A stretch of DNA of 64,000 bases from Heliocidaris erythrogramma (GCA_025617745.1 CM046870.1:6263618-6327617); one strand, 5' to 3'. Positions 1 through 10,287 are shown, numbered from the stretch's first letter. A program made the numbers and translations. Notes: a model not told the origin generated them from the sequence alone.

Positions 1-29
1 ACGCAAAGTCTTTACCGCCTTTCCCCAAG
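1..29 (+). CDS. FMO: FMO gene A, exon 2 (3' end only)
   Basis: This is the last 29 bases of the second coding exon of a flavin-containing monooxygenase. It matches the end of the complete gene B exon 2 at 32401-32429 almost base for base and stops at a GT donor (30-31), phase 0. Exon 1 and the rest of exon 2 lie left of the window. The assignment rests on the match to gene B and on the next exon continuing the FMO reading frame. Confidence 0.85.
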
Positions 30-973
30 GTAATTCTTACCAAATTCGTCTGACCTGTAATATTATATTAAGCAGCAAAATATTAAGTAAATTAATGGGC
101 CTCCCGGACTAAAACAAAATAAAATTATTCATGTTTTTGGAGCACAAGTGTCGAAACGAAATAGAATAAAGTCTGATCAGTTTCGTATCTAGATAGGTAG
201 GCCTTCCGAGGGGCTTTCATTTTCCCCAAGGTTTGTTCTTCTGAATTTTCGTTCTTCTTAAGGTCCGTGAAGGTTTCATAATTTCGATAAGTGACCGAAA
301 CACAAATTTCCCATACGAACCTTCAAAAGTGTGAACCTTGGGAATAACGAACATTAAGAATGAATGGACCTTTGCATCCTTCGGAAAAACAGCCCCTTTT
401 TGTTTTACCTTTGTTATCACCATATCTTAACTATTTTGTATTCATGACAAGGAGGAGATGAAGTGATCAGACTTTCGGGTTAAAATGTGGAACTGTATAA
501 GGTCAAATGTCAAAAAGGACAATTAACATGTAATTAGAAGCTTTTTATTCTGGTTATCACAATATTTTAAGAACAGTTTGAGCCATCAACTGAATTTAGG
601 CGGAGGCATATAGGAGCCGCAGTCGCATTCATCTTGTTCTTTTCATTTATTGGAAGGAGGGGCATGTTTGTCCCCTTTAAATTGCCGCAGGGGCAGATGT
701 CAACTCCCCTATATCTTTGACGCCACTGTAATGGAAGGCCGTGACGAGAATAATGTTAATCAAATTTGTCACACTACTGCACCTCTTGCAGATTGCTGCG
801 ATGTTGTTTACGTAATTTGTCACACAAAGCTCCTTGTTTATTGTGAAGATATATATTATAAAGATGCAACTGACAGTGACCGTAATTGTATTGATTTTAA
901 TTGCAAAGAGCTTAAATCATGTTAAAAAGAAGGAAATTTTTCACTTCAAATGTGTTTCATGATTACCTCAAAG
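30..973 (+). other. FMO gene A intron 2
   Basis: Intron with GT at 30 and AG at 972-973. It aligns with the gene B intron 2 to about 190 and again from about 205 to 400, then in patches. It lacks the 906-bp GCGCCA-rich element found in gene B at 32592-33497, so it is the empty site. It keeps only the right end of a GCCTCCGCC-type tandem-repeat element at 543-638. No coding potential is seen. Confidence 0.8.
543..638 (+). mobile_element. 3' terminal remnant of a pearl/HINE-like tandem-repeat element
   Basis: This matches the right end of the element at 7296-8499, including GGCGGAGGCATA and the terminal CATCTTGTT. The tandem core and left end are missing here. In gene B the same intron keeps the left part instead (33823-34345), so the two copies lost different parts of an ancestral insertion. 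Confidence 0.65.
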
Positions 974-1292
974 GCGAATGACATGCAAGAGTATTACGAA
1001 CGATATGCTGATCACTTCAATCTCCTCAAACACATCAACTTCAACGTCGAAGTGGTATCTATCGACAAGGCAGATGATTACGATGACACTGGTCGCTGGA
1101 AGGTGACAGTGCGCCCAGTTTCTGGGGAGGTTCAGAGCGAAGTGTTCGATGCTGTGATGGTGTGTTCGGGTCTCTATCCTGCCGGCTACTTACCAGACTA
1201 TCCCGGGATAGATTCCTTCAAAGGACAGGTCATGCACAGCTGCCAGATCAAAAGACCGTCGTACTTCACTGACAAGAGAGTGCTACTTGTAG
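974..1292 (+). CDS. FMO: FMO gene A, exon 3
   Basis: The 319-base exon (phase 0 start, phase 1 end) begins after AG at 972-973 (ANDMQEYYERYADHF) and stops at GT 1293. It encodes the central FMO segment: the YYERYADHFNLLKHI helix, the FDAVMVCSG strand, and the FMO fingerprint region written FKGQVMHSCQI, where the family usually has FxGxxxHxxx(Y/F). It ends DKRVLLV, the strand leading into the NADPH-binding glycine motif of exon 4. It differs from gene B exon 3 at ten bases, eight of which change the residue. Confidence 0.9.
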
Positions 1293-1692
1293 GTAAATGT
1301 GAAAGTGGCCTATGGTCCGATGTTATTTTTGTGCAATCGCGCTATATGGTAAGGACGAATGGACGATCCTTTAGCCCAACGGTCAGAACGACCAAATAGC
1401 ACCCCATCTATTATATTCAAATATGAATAAAAAGATTCGTACGAGGGACACTTAAGAGAATCGATTGCTATTGGATATTGCTATTGGTTTGAATCTACGA
1501 TATTAAAGGTGACCTGAATTCCAGTCAAACTAACGAGTTCCGGGTTCAAAAATATTGAATATCTGTTCCACTCAAAAATGAATCGACTGTCACGACTGTG
1601 TATGGTCCGACGCGCGAAGGCCCTTTGATCCAATAGCCCGATGGCCGCAACCATCTTTTGGACGACATGCAATGCCATGGGCGCAAATCCAA

Positions 1693-1749
1693 GGGGGGGG
1701 GGGGGGGGCAGGGAGATAGGCCAATGTCCCCCCCCCCCCCCCCCCCCCC
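1693..1749. repeat. G16...C22 inverted homopolymer pair
   Basis: Sixteen G (1693-1708) and 22 C (1728-1749) separated by 19 bases can pair as a very stable hairpin or form quadruplex/i-motif structures. Similar pairs occur at 11771-11802, around 12437-12465, at the ends of 42311-42768, and at 48127-48245. Confidence 0.9.
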
Positions 1750-2324
1750 AAATTCAGGAATAGGACACAGGTGCATAAATTATTATACTGTAATATATCA
1801 AAGGTTAGCCAGGTTCGTTTGTTTTTTTAGTTTATTTTATTTTAATCTTTTTAATTCTTTTTTTTTTAAGTCTTGACTCTTGGGGATTGAGCATACGCAT
1901 ACCCCATACCAGACTTACGGCACACGTTTGTAGGGCCTACACTTTGCCGAGGTAGTTTTGACAGTAAAACTACCTGTACAAGCGCACCCCCGCTTAACGC
2001 TTGTGGGCACATGGCGCATGGCGACCGTAGAGTTAAGTTAGCTTGCTCACCGCGCCGATGATTTACATAGTCTATCTACAATAAATTTGATACGTTCTAC
2101 GCCAAAGTACGCAGTACTGAAGAATGCGTGCTACTACATGGGGTTGTGTCACAGTTCTTGGCGATGTGTGTAACAGGTATGAGATATTTTATGCAGTGAA
2201 TGTAGCTAATGATATATTTCGGAATTTGGATGATTTAATATCTACAGAAAATAAGTGTTTAATCATCGAATGTGCAGCCCACCTGAACATGACAAGGGCC
2301 GGTGGCTGATGGGAATAATATCTT

Positions 2325-2865
2325 TCTCACAAAATTTGCTAACACGTAAATGGGAAATAACTCTCCCCTCCCTGCACCCACCCCTGTTACATACAGTGAA
2401 AAGTTGCGTCCAAATAACTGAAAAACAGTCAGGGCGTCGAACTATAACTTTCCGCCTAAAGAAATGTTTCCTACAAGCCGTTATACATGGCGGAGCTTTC
2501 GCGCTTCGCACGGGAGGGGGGAAACTCCCCTCCCTGCACCCACCCCTGTTACATACAGTGCAATATTGCGTCTAAGTAATTAAAAGCAGTCGGGGCGTCG
2601 AACTATAACCTTCCGCCTAAAAAAATGTTTGCTACAAGCCGTTATACATGTATTTCTCCCAAATTTGCTAAAACGTCAGAACTTTCGCCTGTTACAGTGC
2701 AGTACGTCCAAATAAGTGAAAAGCAGTCCGGACGTCGAAATAACTTTCTGCCTGAAAAAGGTGCTACGTAACGAGCCGTTATCTTTCTCTCGAATTTGCT
2801 CAAACGTCAAAGCTTGAAGCGGGAGGGGAAACTCCCCCCTCCCTGCACCCACCCCCTACAACCGC
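2325..2865. repeat. Tandem repeat, ~160-bp unit, three diverged copies
   Basis: CTCCCCTCCCTGCACCCACC recurs at about 2363 and 2525 (spacing 162) and a decayed form at about 2833. The intervening text (GCAGTC-GGGCGTCGAACTATAAC, CCTACAAGCCGTTATACATG) also repeats. The sequence is absent from gene B intron 3. Confidence 0.75.
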
Positions 2866-2886
2866 CCTATAAAATGAAATGCCTAT

Positions 2887-2910
2887 AACCCTAACCCTAA
2901 CCCTAACCCT
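2887..2910 (-). repeat. Short interstitial telomere-type repeat, (AACCCT)4
   Basis: Four exact AACCCT hexamers (TTAGGG on the other strand) lie inside intron 3 of gene A. TTAGGG is the telomere repeat of deuterostomes and many other animals. A looser TTAGGG-like stretch follows at 3845-3900. Confidence 0.85.
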
Positions 2911-3280
2911 ATTATCTTTCATTGTCCTGAACAAAAAATAAACAATTAAAAAAATAAATATTACTTTCACTTTAACCTTTGATCTTTCCAAATATGGACT
3001 TTGGTGTAAATGTTGCAGGAGCAAATGTTGGGGCCCCTTTTTATCAACTTCCAAAGTAGCCAAGTTTTACCAATTTAAAGTTAAATCATGTGGTGACAGT
3101 GGTGTCCCCCCCCCCCCACATTTCAAAATAGATTTGCGCCCATGTGCAATGCATGCCATTGAAAATCATCAAAATATCGATTATACCAGTAGATGGATCA
3201 GGCCTTCTAAATTCAGCTTAAATTCTCGATTTTCAAAAACATCTTTCACTACTATCAATGTACATTATTTATGCACACAG

Positions 3281-3336
3281 GTGCCGGGGCGTCGGCTGGA
3301 GACACGGCCAACTTAATCAGTTACCATGCAAATCAG
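3281..3336 (+). CDS. FMO: FMO gene A, exon 4 (NADPH-binding motif)
   Basis: A 56-base exon between AG (3279-3280) and GT (3337). With the split codon from exon 3 it reads GAGASAGDTANLISYHANQ, the second GxGxx(G/A) nucleotide-binding motif of FMOs (canonical GxGNSGxD), followed by the helix after it. Gene B has GSGSSAGD here, so two alanines are serines in the other copy. Phase 1 start, phase 0 end. Confidence 0.88.
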
Positions 3337-4805
3337 GTAATGACTACTTGGTTATCTTTTATATTGGGAAACCCCTTCGTCTGCGACCGTAAATTAAGAT
3401 TTCGCTTGAAAATAAATAAGAAATATATTTTTTGTACTGTAATGATTACACTCATGTTATTTCCCAAATCTTAGAAGACATGAAAGAGCCGGCACTTGGG
3501 TTTTGTTTAACATGAACGATTGCATTTCGAGGATTGTTAATAAAATTGGTAAAATCAGGCGTTTTATCCAAATTTGGGGTTCTTTTTTGCATCAGTATGA
3601 TATTTGTCGCGTCCCTAATTGTTCTATCTAAATCGGACAGTTACGTAAGTTCGCGGACAAGGGCACTTCGAAGACATGTGGCCTCTGATCATATAAAACA
3701 TTGTTGTGTGTTTAATAATTTAATCATTTATACTGGAAAGGAATACTACATCAAATTTTATAAAACAAAGTCAAATTTCACTTATGATCCTAATGCTACG
3801 CGTCCTCCGGAGGCAATCGCTGAGATTGATTACGTCACAGATATAGGATTAGGGTTACGGGTTGCAATGTTAGGTTTAGGGCTAAGGTCAAGGTTAGGTA
3901 CATGTAAGTGCTTGGTCCAGGGTCAAGGTTAGGAAGTCAGTTGGAGCGTTATGGCGTAGAACCTACCGTCAGGTTTGAATGGGGGTTTCCCAGCTCTCAG
4001 TAGACTTTTGCACTGAGTCTATGTAAAATTATCACTGGAAAGTCAGGAAGAGTGGGGGATAATTATTTTCCCTTCTCCATACCAGGCCGGTATAATAAAT
4101 TTGGAATGAAAATTATGAAATACAAAATAATTCCACTGAGATTGGAACAACCCCTGTAAAACTGGAGTGGCAACATGCTCGAGAGCTCGTACCTTGTTTT
4201 AAAATTTAGTAGACGTGACCCAGTGGCATAAGTAGACCACCAATTCCTTGTCAGTCAACAGCTGAGGAATGAAGTGTTTTATTTCACTCAGAGGGACTTG
4301 GTAAGTTCGGATAACAGCCTTACCCAAGGGCACTCTTTTTTTTAAATATACATTTATGTGTTTTATTAGATCATCAGAATCATAAATTTACAGGCAATTG
4401 TTACAGTGGTTGAAAAAGCACAAGGGCACTCTTGATTAAGTCTTGGTAGAAAAATCATTGAAAAACAAGAGCTAAAATCTAAGTGAAATAATTTTCTGAC
4501 GTTTATGTACATGTATTGACATTGGATTGATAATTGTAGCGGCTACAGGCACGAGACCGTCAGCCCGAGAGTCTGCCCAATGTTGTCCTCTTGGGCCTTC
4601 TGCAAAGTTATCAGAGGGTGTACAAGACCGACGTGCTGGTCACGCGGACCTTTTTGTTCTGACAACTTCTCTGTGGCTTCACTACCATTATTGGTCTCGT
4701 GGGTTGTTGGTATCGTTGGCTGTCGGTCTAGTGGGCGGGATTTTGTGCAAAGAGAAGCATATTTTTGTTTTTATTCGATGATCATTGTTTCTATTTAACG
4801 ATTAG
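3337..4805 (+). other. FMO gene A intron 4
   Basis: GT at 3337, AG at 4804-4805. It aligns with gene B intron 4 (36445-37408) except that about 3421-3890 is present only here. That extra block holds an open frame with a hydrophobic segment but no clear ATG (see findings) and TTAGGG-like text. The remainder is ordinary intron; 4500-4800 is conserved between copies only as much as the rest. Confidence 0.75.
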
Positions 4806-5202
4806 GTCTACCTGAGCTTACGACGAGGAGCATGGTGTGTACCACGATTCTTTTACAACAATCAATTGGTCCAAGAGTTCTTCGTTCAGAGATGGAAGCG
4901 TTGGATACCTCCACGACTCCTGAACAACTGGCTGCTGAACAAGTTGAACTACCACATGGATGGGGAGATGCTGGGCATCCAGAGCTTCAGATCGCCATTA
5001 GGAGTCAATGCTGTCATGGTGGATGAAGTCCTACCTACTAGTATCATGGAAGGGAGAGTGCGAGTCAGGAGTGGGATCGAGAGGTTTGAAGGGTCGAATG
5101 TTCATTTCGTCGATGGAGCGGTGATTGACAACATTGATTACGTCATCTTTGCGACTGGCTACGAGCTTAAGCTCCCTTTCTTCAGTGAAGAAGTCCTTCC
5201 AG
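4806..5202 (+). CDS. FMO: FMO gene A, exon 5
   Basis: A 397-base exon (phase 0 to 1) from AG 4804-4805 to GT 5203. It starts VYLSLRRGAW, matching the FMO motif that follows the NADPH helix, and contains VDGAVIDNIDYVIFATGY with the FATGY motif typical of FMO and related class B monooxygenases. It is one codon longer than gene B exon 5 (GVNAVMVDE against GVHAMVDE). Eight of about twelve base differences from gene B change the residue. Confidence 0.9.
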
Positions 5203-6295
5203 GTGAATTTGCTTAAGAGGTGGTGAATATTTTTTTCCCCCAAACCCCAGATTGTTAGCTCACCTCGCCCATGGTCCCTTTCTTTTAGACAACACTGTAC
5301 AAATAATTCAGTTTATTTAATCATGGTAATGACGTAAGCCAATGCATGCGTGCACAATTCCGACTTAAATACTTTATCAATATTAAGTTTGTTCGAATGT
5401 GTTATATTCTCTGCGTGGAACTCGCACACAGTATACAAATATTGATTGCTTTGATGGGCTTGGTTAGAATAATTGCCCGAGGTGATTTTGAAACTGCTAC
5501 GACACGAGACAAGTCGAGGCGCATATATATTTTCGATAACTGTCATTACTACTGCCCCCCCCCCCCTTTTTCAATGAAGCCAAATGCCATAAAACCGGCA
5601 GATAAAAAAGGCATCAACGTCTTAAAGTCCATGTTGATGTAATTTTATTTTTCTTTCCCCGTTGCTCACAAGGCGTCACCTCGATTGCGTTACTATTGTG
5701 CTATTGAATCCTGTGAAAGCAATAAGTTCATACGCCAGTCATTTTTTAACTTTCTACTTTACATTTATTCTCACATAGCGCATCAATGACGCAGTGCTAC
5801 GTCATTTAAATGACACCTCTTCCGCAACGGACATTTCTTCCTTTCTGTAAAGTTAGGTTCGCGTCGGTGACTGGTAATTTCTTTAGCGCGTCATGAACGA
5901 ATGATATCGTTTAAAAGGTGACTGCAAAACGAACAGAGCAAGCAATACTTTTGATAACTGGCGTATGGATTAATTACCTTCACAGGCTCGATTAGCGCAG
6001 GCACTGACGCAATCGGAATGACGCCTCTTGTGATCTGGGCTTAATGCAGCTTTAGACCCGGCTCACACGAGACGTCATTTGCTGACGTTATATGACCGCG
6101 TCAGTGTCTGGTGTTGTCTTTTGTGCGTCATGAAATAATCACATCGTTCAAAAAGTTAGTGAATTTTATAAATGGCGTATGGGTAAATTGCCTTCACGGG
6201 CTCAATTATCTTAGGTAATGACACGTTGGAAATAATGCCCCGAATATTTCATTTAAACACTTCTCTGTCTGTTGTCTCCTACTATTCTTGTTTAG
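5203..6295 (+). other. FMO gene A intron 5
   Basis: GT 5203, AG 6294-6295. The first ~350 and last ~200 bases match gene B. The middle contains a C-run (5556-5567) and two diverged copies of a ~130-170-bp unit (about 5852-6010 and 6098-6222), sharing GCGTCATGAA and GGCGTATGG-type text and many TGACG motifs. In gene B most of this block is replaced by a tandem-repeat element (38137-39250). Confidence 0.7.
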
Positions 6296-6549
6296 ATGGA
6301 TACGAGAAGATGAAGCTGTATCAGCACATGTTCCCATCTCAATTCCGTCATCACCCCACCCTGGCCTTTGTGGGCTTTGCTCTTCCCTTCACAATGGGTC
6401 AGAATGCGGTTAGTGAGATGCAGACCAGATACATCACAAAAGTCTTCAAGGGGGAGGTGAAGCTACCTAGTTTCATCGATATGCAACAGGAAGTGACGAC
6501 CAGAAAGGACGCCCTCTACCAACTCTTTGGGAATCACTTTCCTATCGTC
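6296..6549 (+). CDS. FMO: FMO gene A, exon 6
   Basis: A 254-base exon from AG 6294-6295 to GT 6550 (phase 1 to 0). With the split codon it reads DGYEKMKLYQHMFP...HPTLAFVGFALP...MQTRYITKVFKGEVKLPS, the FMO region that precedes the C-terminal domain. Six of seven base differences from gene B exon 6 are nonsynonymous. Confidence 0.9.
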
Positions 6550-6640
6550 GTAAGTCCGATAATGAGTAAATCGTAAAGCCTGATGCACACAAGGAGATGT
6601 TCAACTACCGTCGAATACTTTAACAGATTTTACAGGGTCC

Positions 6641-7095
6641 GCTCGCTATTCCTCAGGACCGCTATTCTTAGAAAACCGCTATGAATAGCGGTCCTTATGG
6701 TTAGTTATGAATAGTGGTCCTTATGAAGAGCGAGGTAATTTGTCTATGGTTAACTCGTTAGAAGGACCGCTATTCATTTAGTCACACATATGGATAGTGG
6801 TCCTTATAAATAGTTATGAATAGTGGTCCTTATGAAGAGCGAGGTAATTTGTCTATGGTTAACTCGTTAGAAGGACCGCTATTCATTTAGTCACACATAT
6901 GGATAGTGGTCCTTATAAATAGTTATGAATAGTGGTCCTTATGAATAGAAGTCCTTATGAATAGCGAGATAATTTGTCTATGGTTTGCTCGCTATTTAGA
7001 AGAACCGCTATTCATACAAAACCGCTGTTCATTTAGTCACACGTTATGGATAACGGTCCCTATGAATAAGTGGTCCTTATGACTAGTGAGGTTAC
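6641..7095. repeat. Palindrome-rich repeat built on GGACCGCTATTCAT
   Basis: GGACCGCTATTCAT and its complement (ATGAATAGCGGTCC, often ATGAATAGTGGTCC) alternate more than ten times. A ~110-bp segment beginning GAGCGAGGTAATTTGTCTAT is repeated almost unchanged at about 6728 and 6836. The block can fold into many alternative hairpins. A homologous block sits at 39796-40206 in gene B, so it predates the duplication. Confidence 0.85.
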
Positions 7096-7295
7096 CCTGA
7101 TTGTTCAGTCCAATATAATTCATGCCACAGTAGGCAACGAACAATAGGCCACTGCAAATTTATTACATTACATTACAACATTAAAATTATATTTCATTAC
7201 ATTACCACTACTACAGATAATGACGGTTGCGCACTCTCTTGTCGACGAGTGTTCTGTATGCTCCAATTTGGCTTTGTAGACTTACGCCAGTTTTT

Positions 7296-8499
7296 ATGCC
7301 TCCGCCCACCGAAGGTGGGTGCCGGCGGGAGGCATTATGTTTTCGGGTTGTCCGTCCGTCCGTGCGTCCGTCCGTCCGTCCGTCCCACTTCTCGTTACCG
7401 CGATATCTGAAGAATCATTTGAGGTAGGAACCTCAAACTTGGTACTAGTATGTATCCCTATACGAAGATGAACTGATTAGATTTTGGGGTAAGTAGGTCA
7501 AAGGTCACAGGTCACAGAGGTCAATTTACATGAAATTACATAAAAATTTTTGGTTTTTAGCACCGTTACCACGATATCTCAAGAACTGTTTGAGGTAAGA
7601 ACTTCAAACTTGGTACTAGTATGTTTCCCTATACGAAGATGAACTGATTAGATTTTGGGGTAAGGAGGTCAAAGGTCAGAGGTCACAGAGGTCAATTTAC
7701 ATGAAATTACATGAAATTCTTGGTTTTTAGCACCGTTACCGCGATATCTCATGAACTGTTTGAGGTGAGAACTTCAACCTTGGTACCAGTATGTATCCCC
7801 ATAGAAAGAGGAACTGATTAGATTTTGGGGTAGGTAGGTCAAAGTTCAGAGGTCACAGAGGTCAATTTACATGAAATTACATGGAATTACTGGTTTTTAG
7901 CACCGTTACCGCGATATCTCAAGAACTGTTTGAGGTGAGAACTTCAAACTTGGTACCAGTATGTATCCCCATAGAAAGAGGAACTGATTAGATTTTGGGG
8001 TAGGTAGGTCAAAGTTCAGAGGTCACAGAGGTCAATTTACATGAAATTACATGGAATTACTGGTTTTTAGCACCGTTACCGCGATATCTCAAGAACTATC
8101 TGAGGTGAGAACTTCAAACTTGGTACCAGTATTTATCCCCATAGAAAAATGAACTGATTAGATTTTGGGGTAGGTAGGTCAAAGTTCAGAGGTCACAGAG
8201 GTCAATTTACATGAAATTACATGGAATTAGTGGTTTTTAGCACCGTTACCGCGATATCTCAAGAACTATCTGAGGTGAGAACTTCAAATTTGGTACCAGT
8301 ATGCATACCCATAGAAAGATGAACTGATTAGATTTTGGGGTAAGTAGGTCAAACGTCAGAGGTCACAGAGGTCAATTTACATAAAATTACATGAAATTAC
8401 TGGTTTTTAGCCTCGTTATCAAATATTTCTAGAAGAGTTTGAGCCATCAACTGAATTTAGGCGGAGGCATACAGGAGACGTAGTCGCATTCATCTTGTT
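7296..8499 (+). mobile_element. Pearl/HINE-like element with six ~170-bp tandem units
   Basis: It begins ATGCCTCCGCCCACC and ends near GGCGGAGGCATA plus CATCTTGTT, giving a TATGCCTCCGCC/GGCGGAGGCATA inverted pair. A (GTCC)n microsatellite (about 7344-7383) follows the left end, then six units start at about 7398, 7570, 7738, 7909, 8079 and 8250. Gene B has the uninterrupted site (CCAGTTTTTATTTTTGTTATG near 40498-40518), with no obvious target duplication. Short inverted ends, a microsatellite and a tandem core are known for pearl elements of bivalves and for HINE (non-autonomous Helentron) elements; the family link is inference. Units carry AGGTCA direct repeats. Confidence 0.75.
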
Positions 8500-8910
8500 A
8501 TTTTTGTTATGTTGAAAGTCGATCTTCAGAAAAATTCGAAACCTAGCGCCAGGCCATCGCAACCTGCATAAGTGGGGTTACCAAGTGGCTAGATATTGCG
8601 CCTGAATTGCGCTTGAAGTGTCTTGTCGGTGATTTTTACTGACAGATTTGCTCTCAGCAAATCAGATGCAAGGATTTCAGTAGCTTATAACAGTTATTGC
8701 AACTTGTCATTGATGACAAGCCTTATGAAACAGGGCCCTGCTCTGTGCATTTATACACCTGAATGTCGTTCAATGGCACAAATGGAATTACGCCTCGTGG
8801 GCACCATACATAGCTGAAAGGTGTAAACAATAACAAGCATTCCATTTTATATAAATGAATTGCTGAGGTTGTTGTTTCATTATTTTTCCAATTAGTGTTA
8901 TTACCTCAGC

Positions 8911-9414
8911 AATGACCGACAGACCAGGGCCCCATTTCATATAATTTGTTATCATAACAAGTTACAATAATTAAAATACTGAAATCCTTGGATTTGATTG
9001 GCTGAGGGCATGTGTCAGTTGTCACTGATTACAAGTTTTAGGAAACGGCCCGGCCCAGTTTTCTACCCATAACATCTGACGTCACGCACCGTCTGCAAAC
9101 AACGTGGACGCAAACTTGCCAGAGATTGTGAGCGTGTGCAAAATATATATAATTGTACATGCAATGACCGACAGACCAGGGCCCCATTTCATATAATTTG
9201 TTATCATAACAAGTGACAATAATTAAAATACTGAAATCCTTGGATTTGATTGGCTGAGGGCATGTGTCAGTTGTCACTGATTACAAGTTTTAGGAAACGG
9301 CCCGGCCCAGTTTTCTACCCATAACATCTGACGTCACGCACCGTCTGCAAACAACGTGGACGCAAACTTGCCAGAGATTGTGAGCGTGTGCAAAATATAT
9401 ATAATTGTACATGT
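8911..9414. repeat. 252-bp tandem duplication specific to gene A
   Basis: 8911-9162 and 9163-9414 are near identical direct copies, both starting AATGACCGACAGACCAGGGC. Gene B has a single copy beginning at about 40909. The duplication is therefore recent, or an assembly artefact. Each unit includes a TGACGTCA site. Confidence 0.9.
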
Positions 9415-9511
9415 AAGACATAAGTCACACGAACAAGACTAACAACAGGCCGAACACGAAATAGCATCACCCCGAAGGGCCAAGAATCAGTTGGTGTGGA
9501 GTCGATGTGGT

Positions 9512-10078
9512 GTTAGCCTTTTGACAAGGCCCTCGTGACTTGTCTATTTTTCTCGGCAAGTAAGCTAGTAGTGGCTGCATAACAAGACTAGCCGCCCAGC
9601 CCGGTGAATGCGCGATCGAGCGACGTGAGTCCGAGGGCCTTTTGGAACCTGGCCTGTATTTCTTATGTTATCCTTTGTTCCTAGCGAGGATCTGCTACCT
9701 TATAGGTAGGAGCCAATCAGCAAACGTATCTTCGCATGACGTCAGCATACATTTGGTATGCAAATTCGCCTTCATCTAGTCTCGAGCTAGCGCGGCCCGT
9801 GCAAGCTACTAGTACATCAATCATGGAAAGCAAGCCCCACAAATACCGTTGTGATTGGTCGATAATCCTCGGTAGGCGTGTTAGCATACGAATGTCAACA
9901 CGTGAATAATTCATATCGGACGATGGAAACCCAGGTTCCAAAAGGCCTCGCGACTAAAGTCGCTCGATCGCGCGTTCACCCGGGCCGTGTTGATTCTTTT
10001 CGTCGCCGGCTAGTCTCATCTCAGGCACAGCATGACGAGGAAAATAGCCAAGTCACGAGGCCTTGTCAAAAGGCTAAC
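9512..10078. mobile_element. 567-bp foldback/MITE element with long inverted arms
   Basis: The left end GTTAGCCTTTTGACAAGGCC is mirrored at the right end (...GGCCTTGTCAAAAGGCTAAC). Inner text is also mirrored: GACTAGCCG...GATCGAGCGAC...CCTTTTGGAACCTGG against CCAGGTTCCAAAAGG...GTCGCTCGATC...GGCTAGTC, so each arm is about 150 bp. GTGGT flanks both ends (9507-9511 and 10079-10083), a possible target duplication. Gene B lacks it (near 41242). No transposase is encoded; the superfamily is unclear. Confidence 0.85.
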
Positions 10079-10287
10079 GTGGTGTCGGTTTAGCGGTCTG
10101 ACTGTGGTGTAATCCGGCCCACTGCTGTTTGAATGCCGTAGCGCGTATAGGTTCAATTCATACAAATACAGTTTCTATTTGTTTTTGTTTTCCAACGCGA
10201 AAGCCACTATTTCATTAAATGATTGTAATTTACTTTTACTTCCAATTTTATTCCAAGATTAACGTAAATATTTTGTTATTTTCACAG

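Larger units (their letters stand above)
1293..3280 (+). other. FMO gene A intron 3
   Basis: GT at 1293, AG at 3279-3280. Only the first ~160 and last ~40 bases match gene B intron 3; the interior is replaced. It contains a poly-G/poly-C pair (1693-1749), three diverged units of a ~160-bp tandem repeat (2325-2865), a short telomere-like array (2887-2910) and a C-run near 3106. The sequence around 1660-1690 (ending GGGCGCAAATCC) recurs inverted near 3131-3161, so much of the interior may be one insertion. No gene is seen. Confidence 0.75.
6550..10287 (+). other. FMO gene A intron 6
   Basis: GT 6550, AG 10286-10287. At 3.7 kb it is about twice the gene B intron 6 (39707-41445), and the excess is explained by three insertions: a tandem-repeat element (7296-8499), a second copy of a 252-bp segment, and a 567-bp foldback element (9512-10078). 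The rest aligns with gene B. No coding exon is seen inside. Confidence 0.85.

Noticed and set aside
2887..2910. Chromosome end suggested by telomere hexamers
   Set aside because: Only four units, flanked on both sides by ordinary intron sequence.
3534..3932. 132-residue open frame as a standalone gene
   Set aside because: It begins at TTG, not ATG, is intronic and absent from gene B. Kept only as a weak finding.
4527..4798. Overlapping open frames matching 37114-37418, considered as an extra FMO exon
   Set aside because: Conserved only as DNA in the duplicated intron; the frames differ between copies and no FMO segment is missing between exons 4 and 5.
7227..7427. Open frame with VRPSVRPSVRPS repeats
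   Set aside because: Translation of the (GTCC)n microsatellite inside the repeat element.
7398..8420. Regular ~170-bp direct repeats, considered as a CRISPR array
   Set aside because: Whole units repeat with no distinct spacers, the host is a eukaryotic intron, and units are far too long.
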